Shown here in pieces: positions 25,324 to 33,300 of a stretch of DNA of 40,126 bases. The notes beneath the pieces are model-generated. The model did not search any database and was not told where the DNA came from. It saw nothing but the letters and a program-made list of their open reading frames with translations. Source of the DNA: Candidatus Nitrosocaldaceae archaeon (GTDB taxonomy: Archaea > Thermoproteota > Nitrososphaeria > Nitrososphaerales > Nitrosocaldaceae). Position numbers and translations under genes: made by a program. The first letter of the stretch is position 1; every line of letters starts with the position of its first letter. The stretch spans positions 1 through 40,126 of the forward strand of contig BPGC01000017.1 of assembly GCA_026002835.1 (NCBI GenBank), given 5' to 3'.

Positions 25324-25780
25324 CTCATTCATAAAATAATAATGAATTAAACAGAAATCTTTAGCTTGTAATTACTTATATCTATAAGCAAACATTAACA
25401 TATGATTTCAAACATAATATGATATATGTTATATAGTAAATGTTTAGATCAAATAACTTTACAAGATATATATAACAAATGTAATGTGTTATCTAGCTTG
25501 CACATTAATCAAGCTAGAATTTTTATCTATTTTGAGTTGAAATGATACTAATTATCATGATTTATTAAAAATTAATATCTTGATTAGTTAAGATAATCAA
25601 GATTTAACTGTATGATAGTTTTAGGCAAGATATAGGTAAAACTTAATTGAAATCTAAATATCAACGCAATTAATTATATAATGATAATTCACTAGCGATA
25701 TTATATTTAAATAAAGAATAGATGAGATGATCAACGATGAACATCCTCATAAAATGAGGATGGGATACAAGGAGGACAGT
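25324..25780. promoter_or_regulatory. Dyad-rich AT-rich region, candidate origin or integrase control region
   Basis: No gene is visible before the integrase. There are three perfect inverted repeats: TCTAGCTTG/CAAGCTAGA (25492-25500 and 25510-25518), ATCTTGATTA/TAATCAAGAT (25577-25586 and 25594-25603), and CATCCTCAT/ATGAGGATG (25742-25762) just before the integrase start. Position after the helicase-like gene and high AT content would suit a replication origin; the last dyad could shield the integrase ribosome-binding site. Both ideas are inference. Confidence 0.4.
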
Positions 25781-26953
25781 ATGTATCTACAAAGCCAAAA
25801 GACAAAGAATAACTCTATCCCTAAGATTAGCAAGAAGAAGCAATTCTTACAAGATCAAGATGTGGCAAGATGGCATAAATATATGGCAAGGAGTAGCATA
25901 TCAAACGCAGATACAAGCCTAAGAAGGTTGCGTCTATTCTGTGAGAAGCATAAGATAAAGCCTATGGAATTGGTTGAGTTAGCAAACAAGAATATGAAAG
26001 AGCTGAAGTATCTAATAATAGATCATCTAAACTGGATGAATGAGAAAGGGTATTCTAGTGAGTACCAAAGAGGCATATTAAAAGTCATCAAAAATTGGTT
26101 AAGGTTCAATGATATTAGTATAGATATACCGTTCAAGCATGGCGATACAAGATTAGCAAAGATACAAAAGCTTCCAGATGAGGATGAATATATCGATATC
26201 ATCAATAAGGCAGATATGAGAGCTAGAGTAATAATAGCTTTAATCAGCAAAGCTGGGTTAAGGCCACAAGTTATAGGTAATTATGAAGGAACCGATGGTT
26301 TAAGGTTAAAAGATATGCCAGATATAAAGATCATTAATGGAAAAGCTATATGTAGAAAGTATCCATGTATGATAAAGGTTAGAGCAGAGTTAAGCAAGAA
26401 CAATAAACCTTATGTAACATTCCTAAGCAAGCAAGGAGTAAGATATCTATTAACATATCTTAATGATAGATTAAAGAAAGGAGAGGTATTAACAGCTGAT
26501 AGCCCAATAATAACAAGGGATTATAGATATGAATATATTAGAAGAGATAAGCCATTCATAACTACAATAACTGTATGTAAAGAAGTGAGAGATGTAGTTA
26601 ATGAATATAAGATAAGACCATATGATCTAAGGCATTGGTTTGCTACTCAATTAGAGATAGCAGTTGCTAAAGGTAAGATAAGCTCTAGCGTTAAAGAAGA
26701 GCTCATGGGTCATATATCTGGTATAGAGCATCACTATACATATGCTAAATATAATCTAGTAGAGGATTTGGTTAAAGAATTAAGGGAATCATATTCTAGA
26801 ACAGAAGAGTTCTTAGATGTAGAGGTTAGCAATAAAGATAATGACGAAGAGATGTTAAGAGAAGAAGCCAAAACCATACTTGAGAGATTTAATAAAGATG
26901 AACTGCTAAACTTCCTAGCAAATGCTGGGAAGGGCAACAGTTTAAACAGATAG
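25781..26953 (+). CDS. Tyrosine recombinase/integrase of IE-2
   Basis: The enzyme integrates and excises the element at the tRNA. I choose ATG 25781 because GGAGG lies 5 bases before it; an upstream in-frame ATG (25727) has no such signal. The 390-residue product has an N-terminal core-binding domain (SNADTSLRRLRLFCEK), then catalytic residues R161 (SKAGLRPQ), the R-x-x-R/H-type box RPYDLRHWFA, GHIS and the nucleophile tyrosine in HHYTYAKY (Y319 or Y321). It ends GKGNSLNR at a TAG. Comparison with IE-1 shows further coding sequence in the -1 frame after this stop. Confidence 0.88.
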   Translation: MYLQSQKTKNNSIPKISKKKQFLQDQDVARWHKYMARSSISNADTSLRRLRLFCEKHKIKPMELVELANKNMKELKYLIIDHLNWMNEKGYSSEYQRGILKVIKNWLRFNDISIDIPFKHGDTRLAKIQKLPDEDEYIDIINKADMRARVIIALISKAGLRPQVIGNYEGTDGLRLKDMPDIKIINGKAICRKYPCMIKVRAELSKNNKPYVTFLSKQGVRYLLTYLNDRLKKGEVLTADSPIITRDYRYEYIRRDKPFITTITVCKEVRDVVNEYKIRPYDLRHWFATQLEIAVAKGKISSSVKEELMGHISGIEHHYTYAKYNLVEDLVKELRESYSRTEEFLDVEVSNKDNDEEMLREEAKTILERFNKDELLNFLANAGKGNSLNR

Positions 26954-27099
26954 TTGTAAATGCGAATGAAGCGGAGATATTGATAATGAATTATGGCTTT
27001 ATCTATAAAGCAACTTTACCAAATAAGAAGGTAGTTTTAGAGTATAGTTCTGATAATAGTGTATATGCGGGCCCGGAGGGCTTCGATCCCTCGATCTAG
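26941..27099 (+). other. -1-frame integrase tail behind a T-TTA-AAC heptamer
   Basis: In the integrase frame the bases 26941-26947 read T TTA AAC, the classic X-XXY-YYZ slippery form, two codons before the TAG. Slipping back one base continues QIVVNANEAEILIMNYGFIY and KATLPNKKVVLEYSSDNS, into the tRNA gene, to a TAG at 27097. Against IE-1, 11 of 100 bases differ: eight are silent third-position changes in this frame and three are Ile/Val swaps, so the tail was under protein-level selection. Programmed shifting or a recent one-base loss are both possible. Confidence 0.6.
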
Positions 27100-27142
27100 A
27101 GCTCCGCAAGCTCCCGCCATATCCTGACTAGGCCACGGGCCC
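27068..27142 (-). tRNA. tRNA-Arg(GCG)
   Basis: GGGCCCG pairs with CGGGCCC; the D stem is GCCT/TGGC; the anticodon loop TTGCGGA gives GCG (arginine). The T arm is GAGGG/CCCTC around ATCGAAG, with A instead of T at position 54, which is unusual. No CCA is encoded. Its 3' end is the right attachment site of IE-2. Confidence 0.92.
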
Positions 27143-27196
27143 AATTATTTGCATCTTAACAATGACATATATATTAATAACAATCTAAATTTCCAT

Positions 27197-27598
27197 ATGG
27201 AAACCATTAGAGATATAATGGTTAAAGATGTTATAACCATTAGTAAAGATAAGACTGCGTATGATGCTGCTATACTAATGAGCAATAACGAGATTGGAAG
27301 TGTTATAGTAGTAGAAGATGATAAGATAATTGGCATAGTTACAGAACGAGATCTAGTTAGGAAAGTTTGTGCAAAACTCTTGCCAAGCAATAAGGTATTT
27401 ATAAAAGATATCATGTCAAAACCAGTTATAACAGGCGAACCAGATCTAGAACCAGAAGCAGCTGTGCAAAGAATGCTTAACAATAAAGTTAGAAGATTGC
27501 CTGTAGTTGAGAATGGTAAATTGATAGGAATAGTTACAATAACAGATTTAGCTAAATATTTAAGAACTAGATCGTTAATAGAGAAGATATTTGAATAA
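27197..27598 (+). CDS. Two-CBS-domain protein
   Basis: A 133-residue protein of two CBS repeats: IRDIMVKDVITISKDKTAYD...GIVTERDLVRKV and IKDIMSKPVITGEPDLEPEA...GIVTITDLAKYL. Such pairs bind adenosine nucleotides and act as regulatory modules. ATG 27197 is preferred over the in-frame ATG at 27149 because an ATATATATTA box lies about 22-32 bases before it. It ends one base before the convergent antiporter gene. The partner is unknown; a stand-alone CBS pair next to a transporter suggests energy-sensitive regulation, but this is only context. Confidence 0.85.
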   Translation: METIRDIMVKDVITISKDKTAYDAAILMSNNEIGSVIVVEDDKIIGIVTERDLVRKVCAKLLPSNKVFIKDIMSKPVITGEPDLEPEAAVQRMLNNKVRRLPVVENGKLIGIVTITDLAKYLRTRSLIEKIFE

Positions 27599-28807
27599 TT
27601 ACTCTTCCTCTTCTTTCACAACCTCTTTCTTGTATGCTATACCTAGCCATATAGGAGTTATTATGGTAGTTATTGCAACCATCAATATAACTCCAGTATA
27701 CAATCCTCCAGATATTATTCCAGAACTTGCTCCTATACCAGCAACGATCAATCCTACCTCTCCTCTAGATATCATACCTATCCCTACTCTCATAGATCTT
27801 TTCTTATCTTTAAGGAATAGAAATGATGGTAAGCCACAACCTATTAACTTGCTTATTATTGCTATTGCTACTAATATACCTCCTAGCATTAATACATTAA
27901 GATTTACACTTGTAAGATCTACTTGCGCACCAATAATTGTGAAGAATAATGGAGCAAATATGAACTCTAACTTTGCTACATACTCTTCCAATCTCTTGAC
28001 TATATTTGTAGTAGTTAGAGCCATGCCAGCAGCAAATGCTCCTACTATTGGAGATAACCCAGCTATAGTAGCAACTGCAGCCATGCCAAAGAACGATGCG
28101 GTTGCTATAGCCTCAATGCTACCTTCAACCTTCCATAGATTGACTCTAGACACCAACCTTGGGAGAACTAAAATACCAAATATCAACAAACCAGCAAATA
28201 TTCCTAGAACTTTTAGTATCAAAAATATTACATCTGTTAATTCTACATTAACGCCAGTTTGGACCATAGATGTTACTACTGACAAAGTTGCTAATGCCAA
28301 TATATCATCAACTATAGCTGCTCCTAGGATCAATCTCGCTTCTGGAGTTCTTAACTTGCCAAACTGATTTAGTACTTGAATAGATATAGCTATACTAGTT
28401 GCTGTTAATGCGGTTCCTACTAGTAATGATTCTAATGCCTCAAAACCTAACGCTGTAAATATGAAATAACCCATGAAGAATGGCACTATAACTCCTAAAC
28501 TACCTACTGTAAACGAGGCTGCTCCTCCTTTTAAAAATTCTCTAGGAGTTATCTCCATACCAGCAATAAATAATATAACAATAGCACCAATCTCTCCAAT
28601 TATTTTAACTGATTCGTTTAACTCAATTAGATGTTCACCATTAAATATAAACAGACTACCCAGAGCGAACGGTCCTACTATTATACCTGCTACTAACTCT
28701 CCTAATACTATAGGAATCTTTATCCTATGAAATGCTTCTGCTAATAGTTTAGCAGCAAATAAGAATATACATATCGTAACGATAGTAGTAATAAATTCAC
28801 CTGCCAT
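27599..28807 (-). CDS. CPA2-family cation:proton antiporter (KefB/NapA-like)
   Basis: A 402-residue integral membrane protein with about 12 hydrophobic segments. VLGELVAGIIVGPFALG (34-50) and AAIVDDILALATLS, with the paired aspartates of electrogenic CPA2 exchangers, identify the family; the exact ion (sodium or potassium) is not determinable. There is no C-terminal TrkA-N/RCK domain; the protein ends with a short charged tail (EVVKEEEE). It is transcribed on its own on the minus strand, convergent with the CBS gene. Confidence 0.9.
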   Translation of the reverse strand: MAGEFITTIVTICIFLFAAKLLAEAFHRIKIPIVLGELVAGIIVGPFALGSLFIFNGEHLIELNESVKIIGEIGAIVILFIAGMEITPREFLKGGAASFTVGSLGVIVPFFMGYFIFTALGFEALESLLVGTALTATSIAISIQVLNQFGKLRTPEARLILGAAIVDDILALATLSVVTSMVQTGVNVELTDVIFLILKVLGIFAGLLIFGILVLPRLVSRVNLWKVEGSIEAIATASFFGMAAVATIAGLSPIVGAFAAGMALTTTNIVKRLEEYVAKLEFIFAPLFFTIIGAQVDLTSVNLNVLMLGGILVAIAIISKLIGCGLPSFLFLKDKKRSMRVGIGMISRGEVGLIVAGIGASSGIISGGLYTGVILMVAITTIITPIWLGIAYKKEVVKEEEE

Positions 28808-28951
28808 ATCATGAATTAAAATATACAGAATATAAACTTAAATCTCGAACTTAGTTAATTATTGAATTATTACTTTATATATATAACGTATAATTGATAA
28901 AAGACATTAGTATCAGATATCATAATGTTAAAAATTGTTATTCTTTTATAC

Positions 28952-29791
28952 TTAATAACATTCTGTAGAGGTATAGATCGGATACTCTTCACCACTTTCT
29001 TGTAATTTATAACTGCCTTCTAATCTAAATAATTCTTTATATTTATCTTCCAAATTCTTATATACATCATCACCAATTACTATCTGGTTTGGTTTAGCCT
29101 TGCTCATTATTTTTGCTGCTCTACTTATAACATGACCCAAAAGATCTGGTTCTGAACCTAATACAATTATCTGATTATAACCAGCATCTACAGATATTCT
29201 AGCCTTTATCTTAGGCAAGTTCTTCTGAAATAATACATAATTTATAGCTCTTTCTAATATTACTCTCATATTATAAGCGCATAATATTGCATTCTTACAA
29301 GAACTTGATATATCTGGGTTTGGAGGGAAGAATGCTATAACTGCATCTCCTGCATACTTTAATACATACCCTCCATACTTTGATATGATTATAGACATCT
29401 CTTGGCAAAAGGTTCTTACCAATTTTGCAACTTCTTCAGCAGACATCATTGCTGTTAATGCAGTAGAACCTACTAGATCTATGTATAGTATAACAAATAC
29501 ATCCTTCTTATTACTATTCTTAAGAAGGTATGAATGTGCTAAATGTATAAGGAAGATCTGCGCATATGTATCGTTATCAAGATACTTACTCTCTAGGTTA
29601 ATAACTACTCTTCTTTGGCTATTCATTATATCTTCTGTATCTAACTCCTCTTTGCAAGTTGGTCTTACTTCATCTATCAACGCTTGAAATGCATTCTCTG
29701 GTATGAATACCTTAGCAATTTTATCATAGTAACCTTTAACGCCTCCTATTCTCTGTTCTTCAAACCTATCTGTGTCTATCTCGATACTCAA
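28952..29791 (-). CDS. Class III adenylate/guanylate cyclase
   Basis: The protein makes cAMP or cGMP. The catalytic domain covers residues about 98-275: VILYIDLVGSTALTAMMSAE holds the first metal aspartate, YVLKYAGDAVIAFFP the second, and GHVISRAAKIMSKAKPNQIV ends with the expected strand. Residues 1-95 form an N-terminal segment without a recognised sensor domain and there is no membrane helix, so the enzyme is soluble. At 279 residues it is a compact single-domain cyclase. ATP versus GTP specificity is not clear from sequence. Archaeal class III cyclases are little studied. Confidence 0.85.
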   Translation of the reverse strand: MSIEIDTDRFEEQRIGGVKGYYDKIAKVFIPENAFQALIDEVRPTCKEELDTEDIMNSQRRVVINLESKYLDNDTYAQIFLIHLAHSYLLKNSNKKDVFVILYIDLVGSTALTAMMSAEEVAKLVRTFCQEMSIIISKYGGYVLKYAGDAVIAFFPPNPDISSSCKNAILCAYNMRVILERAINYVLFQKNLPKIKARISVDAGYNQIIVLGSEPDLLGHVISRAAKIMSKAKPNQIVIGDDVYKNLEDKYKELFRLEGSYKLQESGEEYPIYTSTECY

Positions 29792-29827
29792 TTATTTTTA
29801 ATTATAAAAATACATAAATAAATCTAA

Positions 29828-30334
29828 TCATATTTTGCTCCATCTATTGTTAATGTATCTATATACTTGCATCTTCTCATCTATTATATTATCTATTACC
29901 CATCTGTAGATATCTGTATTGAATCTATAAGTTATGCTCTTTATATTATCTATCTGAACATACTTCAATTGTAATATAACATTATCAACTTGATACTCGA
30001 TAGTATCTAATGCTTTATTAAGTATCCTATCAGAATCTGTAAGTAGTGAAAATTCTACATCTGGATTGCCTTTAAAGCAAAGAGTTAATTTAAATTTTTT
30101 ATTTCCTCTCCTCCACTTTATATTCTTGAGTATTATTTTAAGATCTTCCCATCTATCTAGACCAAGATTCTTGAAGATTTGTGTATTATATGCTATAGGT
30201 ATCTCTAGATGTATTTTGCTAACATATTCATCTGTAAGATCTTCTTGAACCTCATTAACATTGAAATCCTCGAACATCTTGAACAATGTTTCTGACTCTG
30301 CTTGAGATAACCCAGCATGTATTAATGTTATCAA
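29828..30334 (-). CDS. Conserved-looking hypothetical protein
   Basis: A 168-residue soluble protein opening MITLIHAGLSQAESETLFKM and containing a strand-rich KWRRGNKKFKLTLCFKG segment. I recognise no motif. It is the middle of five consecutive minus-strand genes (antiporter to cofE), with 36 bases to the cyclase gene and 36 to the next gene upstream. Intact, with normal base composition. Confidence 0.6.
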   Translation of the reverse strand: MITLIHAGLSQAESETLFKMFEDFNVNEVQEDLTDEYVSKIHLEIPIAYNTQIFKNLGLDRWEDLKIILKNIKWRRGNKKFKLTLCFKGNPDVEFSLLTDSDRILNKALDTIEYQVDNVILQLKYVQIDNIKSITYRFNTDIYRWVIDNIIDEKMQVYRYINNRWSKI

Positions 30335-30370
30335 TCTAATTATATTAATAATAAAATGTATTATAAGGAT

Positions 30371-30940
30371 TTAGTAGAATGGCCATAATGGTACCAATGC
30401 TAGTATCCTAAGGAGACCCCACAATCCTAATGCTGAACCAGCTATAGCAGCTGGGATCCATGGTATTGGTATTAACTTTCCTCTTAACCTTATCTTATGA
30501 TCCTCTAGTATATTAGATACATATTCATTCAGTTTAGCATGCCATATCTTGTAATCTACTCCATGCTTCTTTAACAAGTTTGCTAACTCGTATAATATGG
30601 GTGCTCTCTCGCTTACTAGATGTTGTATATAACTCCTAGATATCTCTACTTCTCCATGAATAGCTATCAAACCATCTTTAACTTCCAATATTCTGACATG
30701 CATCTCCCATGTCCTTGTAAGCATCTTTGTAAATCCATTTCCTATCTGTGAGGGCCATTTATTCTCACAAAACTTTAACCTATGAAACCCTTCTTTCTTT
30801 AATATATTTACTATATCATCTACATTGCTTTTAACTACTATATATAGAGCATCTTTCTCCAAATCTTCATTCTTTATCATATCCATAAATCCTTGCATTA
30901 GGCTAACCTTCTTAGGATATGATATCAAATAGTCTCCCAT
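30371..30940 (-). CDS. Hypothetical protein with C-terminal membrane anchor
   Basis: A 189-residue protein. The first 155 residues are soluble and mixed alpha/beta (YLISYPKKVSLMQGFMDMIK; LTRTWEMHVRILEVKDGLIA). The last 30 are hydrophobic (PWIPAAIAGSALGLWGLLRI followed by LALVPLWPFY), a single membrane helix that would anchor the domain at the cytoplasmic face. The conserved-looking MHVRILEVKDG and EVEISRSYIQHL segments suggest a thaumarchaeal family, but I cannot name it. It is 53 bases downstream of cofE on the same strand. Confidence 0.6.
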   Translation of the reverse strand: MGDYLISYPKKVSLMQGFMDMIKNEDLEKDALYIVVKSNVDDIVNILKKEGFHRLKFCENKWPSQIGNGFTKMLTRTWEMHVRILEVKDGLIAIHGEVEISRSYIQHLVSERAPILYELANLLKKHGVDYKIWHAKLNEYVSNILEDHKIRLRGKLIPIPWIPAAIAGSALGLWGLLRILALVPLWPFY

Positions 30941-30993
30941 ATCTCTAATCTAAAAAATTCCAATATTAAAACGCTATTGTCAAGTATAATTTA

Positions 30994-31752
30994 TTATCCT
31001 CTTAAGCCTCTTATGTATATACATTTATCATAATCTATGGCAAGATCTGTCCATGTAAAGTCTTCATCACTCCATTCAACCTTGAGATCTCTAACTATAA
31101 CAATAGGAATGCTTTCATCACTCTCTCCCATTAGCAAGTTTGCTGCTGTTGCTATACTATCAGCAATTGCATGCATTGTAACCCTTAGATTATTACCAAA
31201 TAGATCTTTTTTGCCTCTAAGATCTATTACAGGCTTAAAACCAGATACTCCTATAGCAATACCTATCGTACCTTTTCTAGAAGGCATAAGCCTACTATCT
31301 GTAATTACTACTCCTACATTTATTCCATATCTATCCTTGAACTTTATTCTTAATTCTTTAGCAACATTGAAAGGTTCTTTTGGATGAGTTATTATATATC
31401 CATCCATTATATTAGACTTGTCTACACCTGCATTTGGTGCAATAACTCCATCTTTTACTGCTAATAGAAAACCTTCTATACCTCCAATAATAGCGTCTGA
31501 TTCTCTAATTACAATCTCAGCAATCTTAGCATTTAATGAATATTTGTTTGCTAATTCTTCAGCATCCTTGGATGGAATTATATCGTCAAGTTTGATGACA
31601 GAACCTTGGCTCATAGCAACGAACTTGCTTGATATAACAAGTATATCATCATCAATTATATCTTGACCATTCTTAACTATATTATCAATTATTGTAGTGA
31701 ATAGATCGAATCTATCCTTGAATAGATCGCTCTTTATGGGTATTAGATGCAT
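30994..31752 (-). CDS. cofE: Coenzyme F420-0:L-glutamate ligase (CofE)
   Basis: CofE adds gamma-linked glutamates to F420-0 using GTP. From Met 31752 the 252-residue protein shows the family landmarks DDILVISSKFVAMSQGSVIK, VIRESDAIIGGIEGFLLA, APNAGVDKSNI, GVVITDSRLMPSRKGTIGIA and GVSGFKPVIDLRGKKDLFGN. An in-frame ATG at 31812 adds 20 residues lying over the TATA-like CTATAATTA region, so I use the shorter start. The gene implies that the host makes F420. No other cof gene is in the window. Confidence 0.92.
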   Translation of the reverse strand: MHLIPIKSDLFKDRFDLFTTIIDNIVKNGQDIIDDDILVISSKFVAMSQGSVIKLDDIIPSKDAEELANKYSLNAKIAEIVIRESDAIIGGIEGFLLAVKDGVIAPNAGVDKSNIMDGYIITHPKEPFNVAKELRIKFKDRYGINVGVVITDSRLMPSRKGTIGIAIGVSGFKPVIDLRGKKDLFGNNLRVTMHAIADSIATAANLLMGESDESIPIVIVRDLKVEWSDEDFTWTDLAIDYDKCIYIRGLRG

Positions 31753-31927
31753 AGATAAACTTGCATGAAGGTTAATTTTAATTATAGTATAGATATGTAG
31801 GTTGAGATCCAAAATGTATATATTTCCGAATATGGAAAGTATGTAAATAGTAACCCGTGGGCATGGGCTTCCATTATTTTCTTTTTGTGGATAACATTTT
31901 TTATTTTAATAGATGTAAAAGATTGGT

Positions 31928-32143
31928 ATGAGAAAGGATAAGAAATACATTATAGACTCGTTAGCATCGATAGTATTCTGGGTACCTTTGTATATAATAT
32001 TCAATTACTTTGTATTGAATCTGGAGGTATGGCAGATATTAGCAACTGCTGGTTTCTCTGCAATAGTAAACTTCACATTTGGAGGATTATTTGGAAGGTT
32101 CTTAGACTGGTGGAGGAAGATATTCAACATATATAAGGACTAG
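31928..32143 (+). CDS. Small two-helix membrane protein, AlaE-like
   Basis: A 71-residue protein with two membrane segments (SLASIVFWVPLYIIFNYFVL and ATAGFSAIVNFTFGGLFG) ending GRFLDWWRKIFNIYKD. The D-S-L-A-x-I-V-F opening and G-x-F-x-D-W ending resemble the L-alanine exporter AlaE family at about half its length. That is a pattern match without search. It is 17 bases before the aldo/keto reductase gene and may be co-transcribed with it. Confidence 0.5.
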   Translation: MRKDKKYIIDSLASIVFWVPLYIIFNYFVLNLEVWQILATAGFSAIVNFTFGGLFGRFLDWWRKIFNIYKD

Positions 32144-32160
32144 TAACAGATCTTTGTTTA

Positions 32161-33243
32161 ATGATAGAAGGATACGCTACTAAAGAAGGTACTAAGAGGT
32201 TTAAAGATAGGTTCAATAATGATAAACATTTCAGGCTTGTTAACGAGCTATATCTAACTAGCATTGGAATGGGTACATATCTAGGAACTACTAGTAAAGA
32301 AGAGGATAGAATGATTATCGATGCCATAAAATTATCTGTTAGTAATGGAGCAATCAATGTTATAGATACTGCTATAAATTATAGATCTCAAAAGTCTGAG
32401 AGAGCGATAAGAAGAGCAGTTGAAGATATGATTGATAATAACTTGATAAGAAGAGATGAGATATTTATCAGTACAAAGAATGGGTATATTACTGATGATG
32501 GAGATCTAGATATGGATATATGGCAATATATTCAGACTAGGTTAATAAACACAGGCATAATAAAGCCAGAAGATATATCTTCTGGTTATCATTGTATGAA
32601 GATTAGTTATTTAGAAGATCAATTGGAAAGAAGCAGAAGAAATCTCGGTTTAGAGACAATAGATCTATTATACCTTCATAATGCTATAGAGAGTCAAGTT
32701 TATGACGTTGGTAGAGATAGATTTATGCAGATGTTAAAAGATGTATTCGAATTTTATGAAGAGAAGAGGATGGAAGGGAAGATTAGATATTATGGTTTAG
32801 CAACATGGAACTGTTTTAGAGTTAAAGAAGATCATATAGAATATCTTAATCTATATGATATTGTAAAGATGGCTGAAAGCATAAAGAAGGATCATGGTTT
32901 TAAATTCATACAACTACCATTCAACCTTGCTATGCCAGAAGCATTAACATTAAAGAACCAGCATATAGATAATGAGCAGATGAATATAATAGATGCTGCT
33001 GATAGATTAGGTATTGGTATATTTACCAGCGTTCCGTTGATGCAAGGCAAGATATTAGATAGAATACCAGAGTTTGCTAATATAAAGTCAGCAGCATTAC
33101 GATGCTTGCAATTTGCTAGATCTGCTGGAGTTATCCCATTGGTAGGACAAAAGAGATTAGAGCATGTAAAAGAGAATATAAAGATAGCAGAGATCGAAAC
33201 CTTAAGCAAGGAAGAGTTCAAGCAGTTATTTGCAACAGATTAA
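32161..33243 (+). CDS. Aldo/keto reductase family protein
   Basis: A 360-residue NAD(P)H-dependent oxidoreductase fold. GMGTYLG at the start of the barrel, NVIDTAINYR (the D and Y of the catalytic set), ISTKNGY with the lysine, DLLYLHN and a C-terminal SAGVIPLVGQKRLEHVKENI for cofactor binding are all present. It is longer than the common 300-320 residues because of an insertion near residues 110-140 (ITDDGDLDMDIWQYIQTRL). The substrate is unknown. It follows the small membrane protein closely and is separate from the DUF3179 gene. Confidence 0.88.
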   Translation: MIEGYATKEGTKRFKDRFNNDKHFRLVNELYLTSIGMGTYLGTTSKEEDRMIIDAIKLSVSNGAINVIDTAINYRSQKSERAIRRAVEDMIDNNLIRRDEIFISTKNGYITDDGDLDMDIWQYIQTRLINTGIIKPEDISSGYHCMKISYLEDQLERSRRNLGLETIDLLYLHNAIESQVYDVGRDRFMQMLKDVFEFYEEKRMEGKIRYYGLATWNCFRVKEDHIEYLNLYDIVKMAESIKKDHGFKFIQLPFNLAMPEALTLKNQHIDNEQMNIIDAADRLGIGIFTSVPLMQGKILDRIPEFANIKSAALRCLQFARSAGVIPLVGQKRLEHVKENIKIAEIETLSKEEFKQLFATD

Positions 33244-33300
33244 ACCCAATCTTTAACTCTTAAAGGATTTATTTATAGATGAATTCTGCTAACCAATAAT

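Larger units (their letters stand above)
12765..27079. mobile_element. IE-2: 14.3-kb integrative element carrying CRISPR-Cas
   Basis: The boundaries are two copies of CGGGCCCGGAGG, the right one inside tRNA-Arg(GCG). Just inside the left copy, 12799-12838 matches the same position of IE-1. Just inside the right copy lies a tyrosine integrase whose tail matches IE-1. Contents in order: hicBA, a mazF relic, a 61-repeat CRISPR array, cas6, four overlapping type III-like genes, a replication-like module and the integrase. Genes near the right end have Shine-Dalgarno sequences, unlike the leaderless-looking chromosomal genes. Integration at a tRNA by a tyrosine recombinase is well-established behaviour; that the whole span moves as one unit is inference. 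Confidence 0.7.

Noticed and set aside
27591..28367. 258-codon open frame opposite the antiporter gene
   Set aside because: It mirrors the antiporter frame, is extremely rich in Ile, Pro, Asn and Thr, and lacks any motif; the antiporter is clearly the real gene.
31820..31880. TTTCC/GGAAA dyad and GC-rich spot between cofE and the small membrane protein
   Set aside because: The arms are only five bases and no second copy was seen; too weak to call a site.
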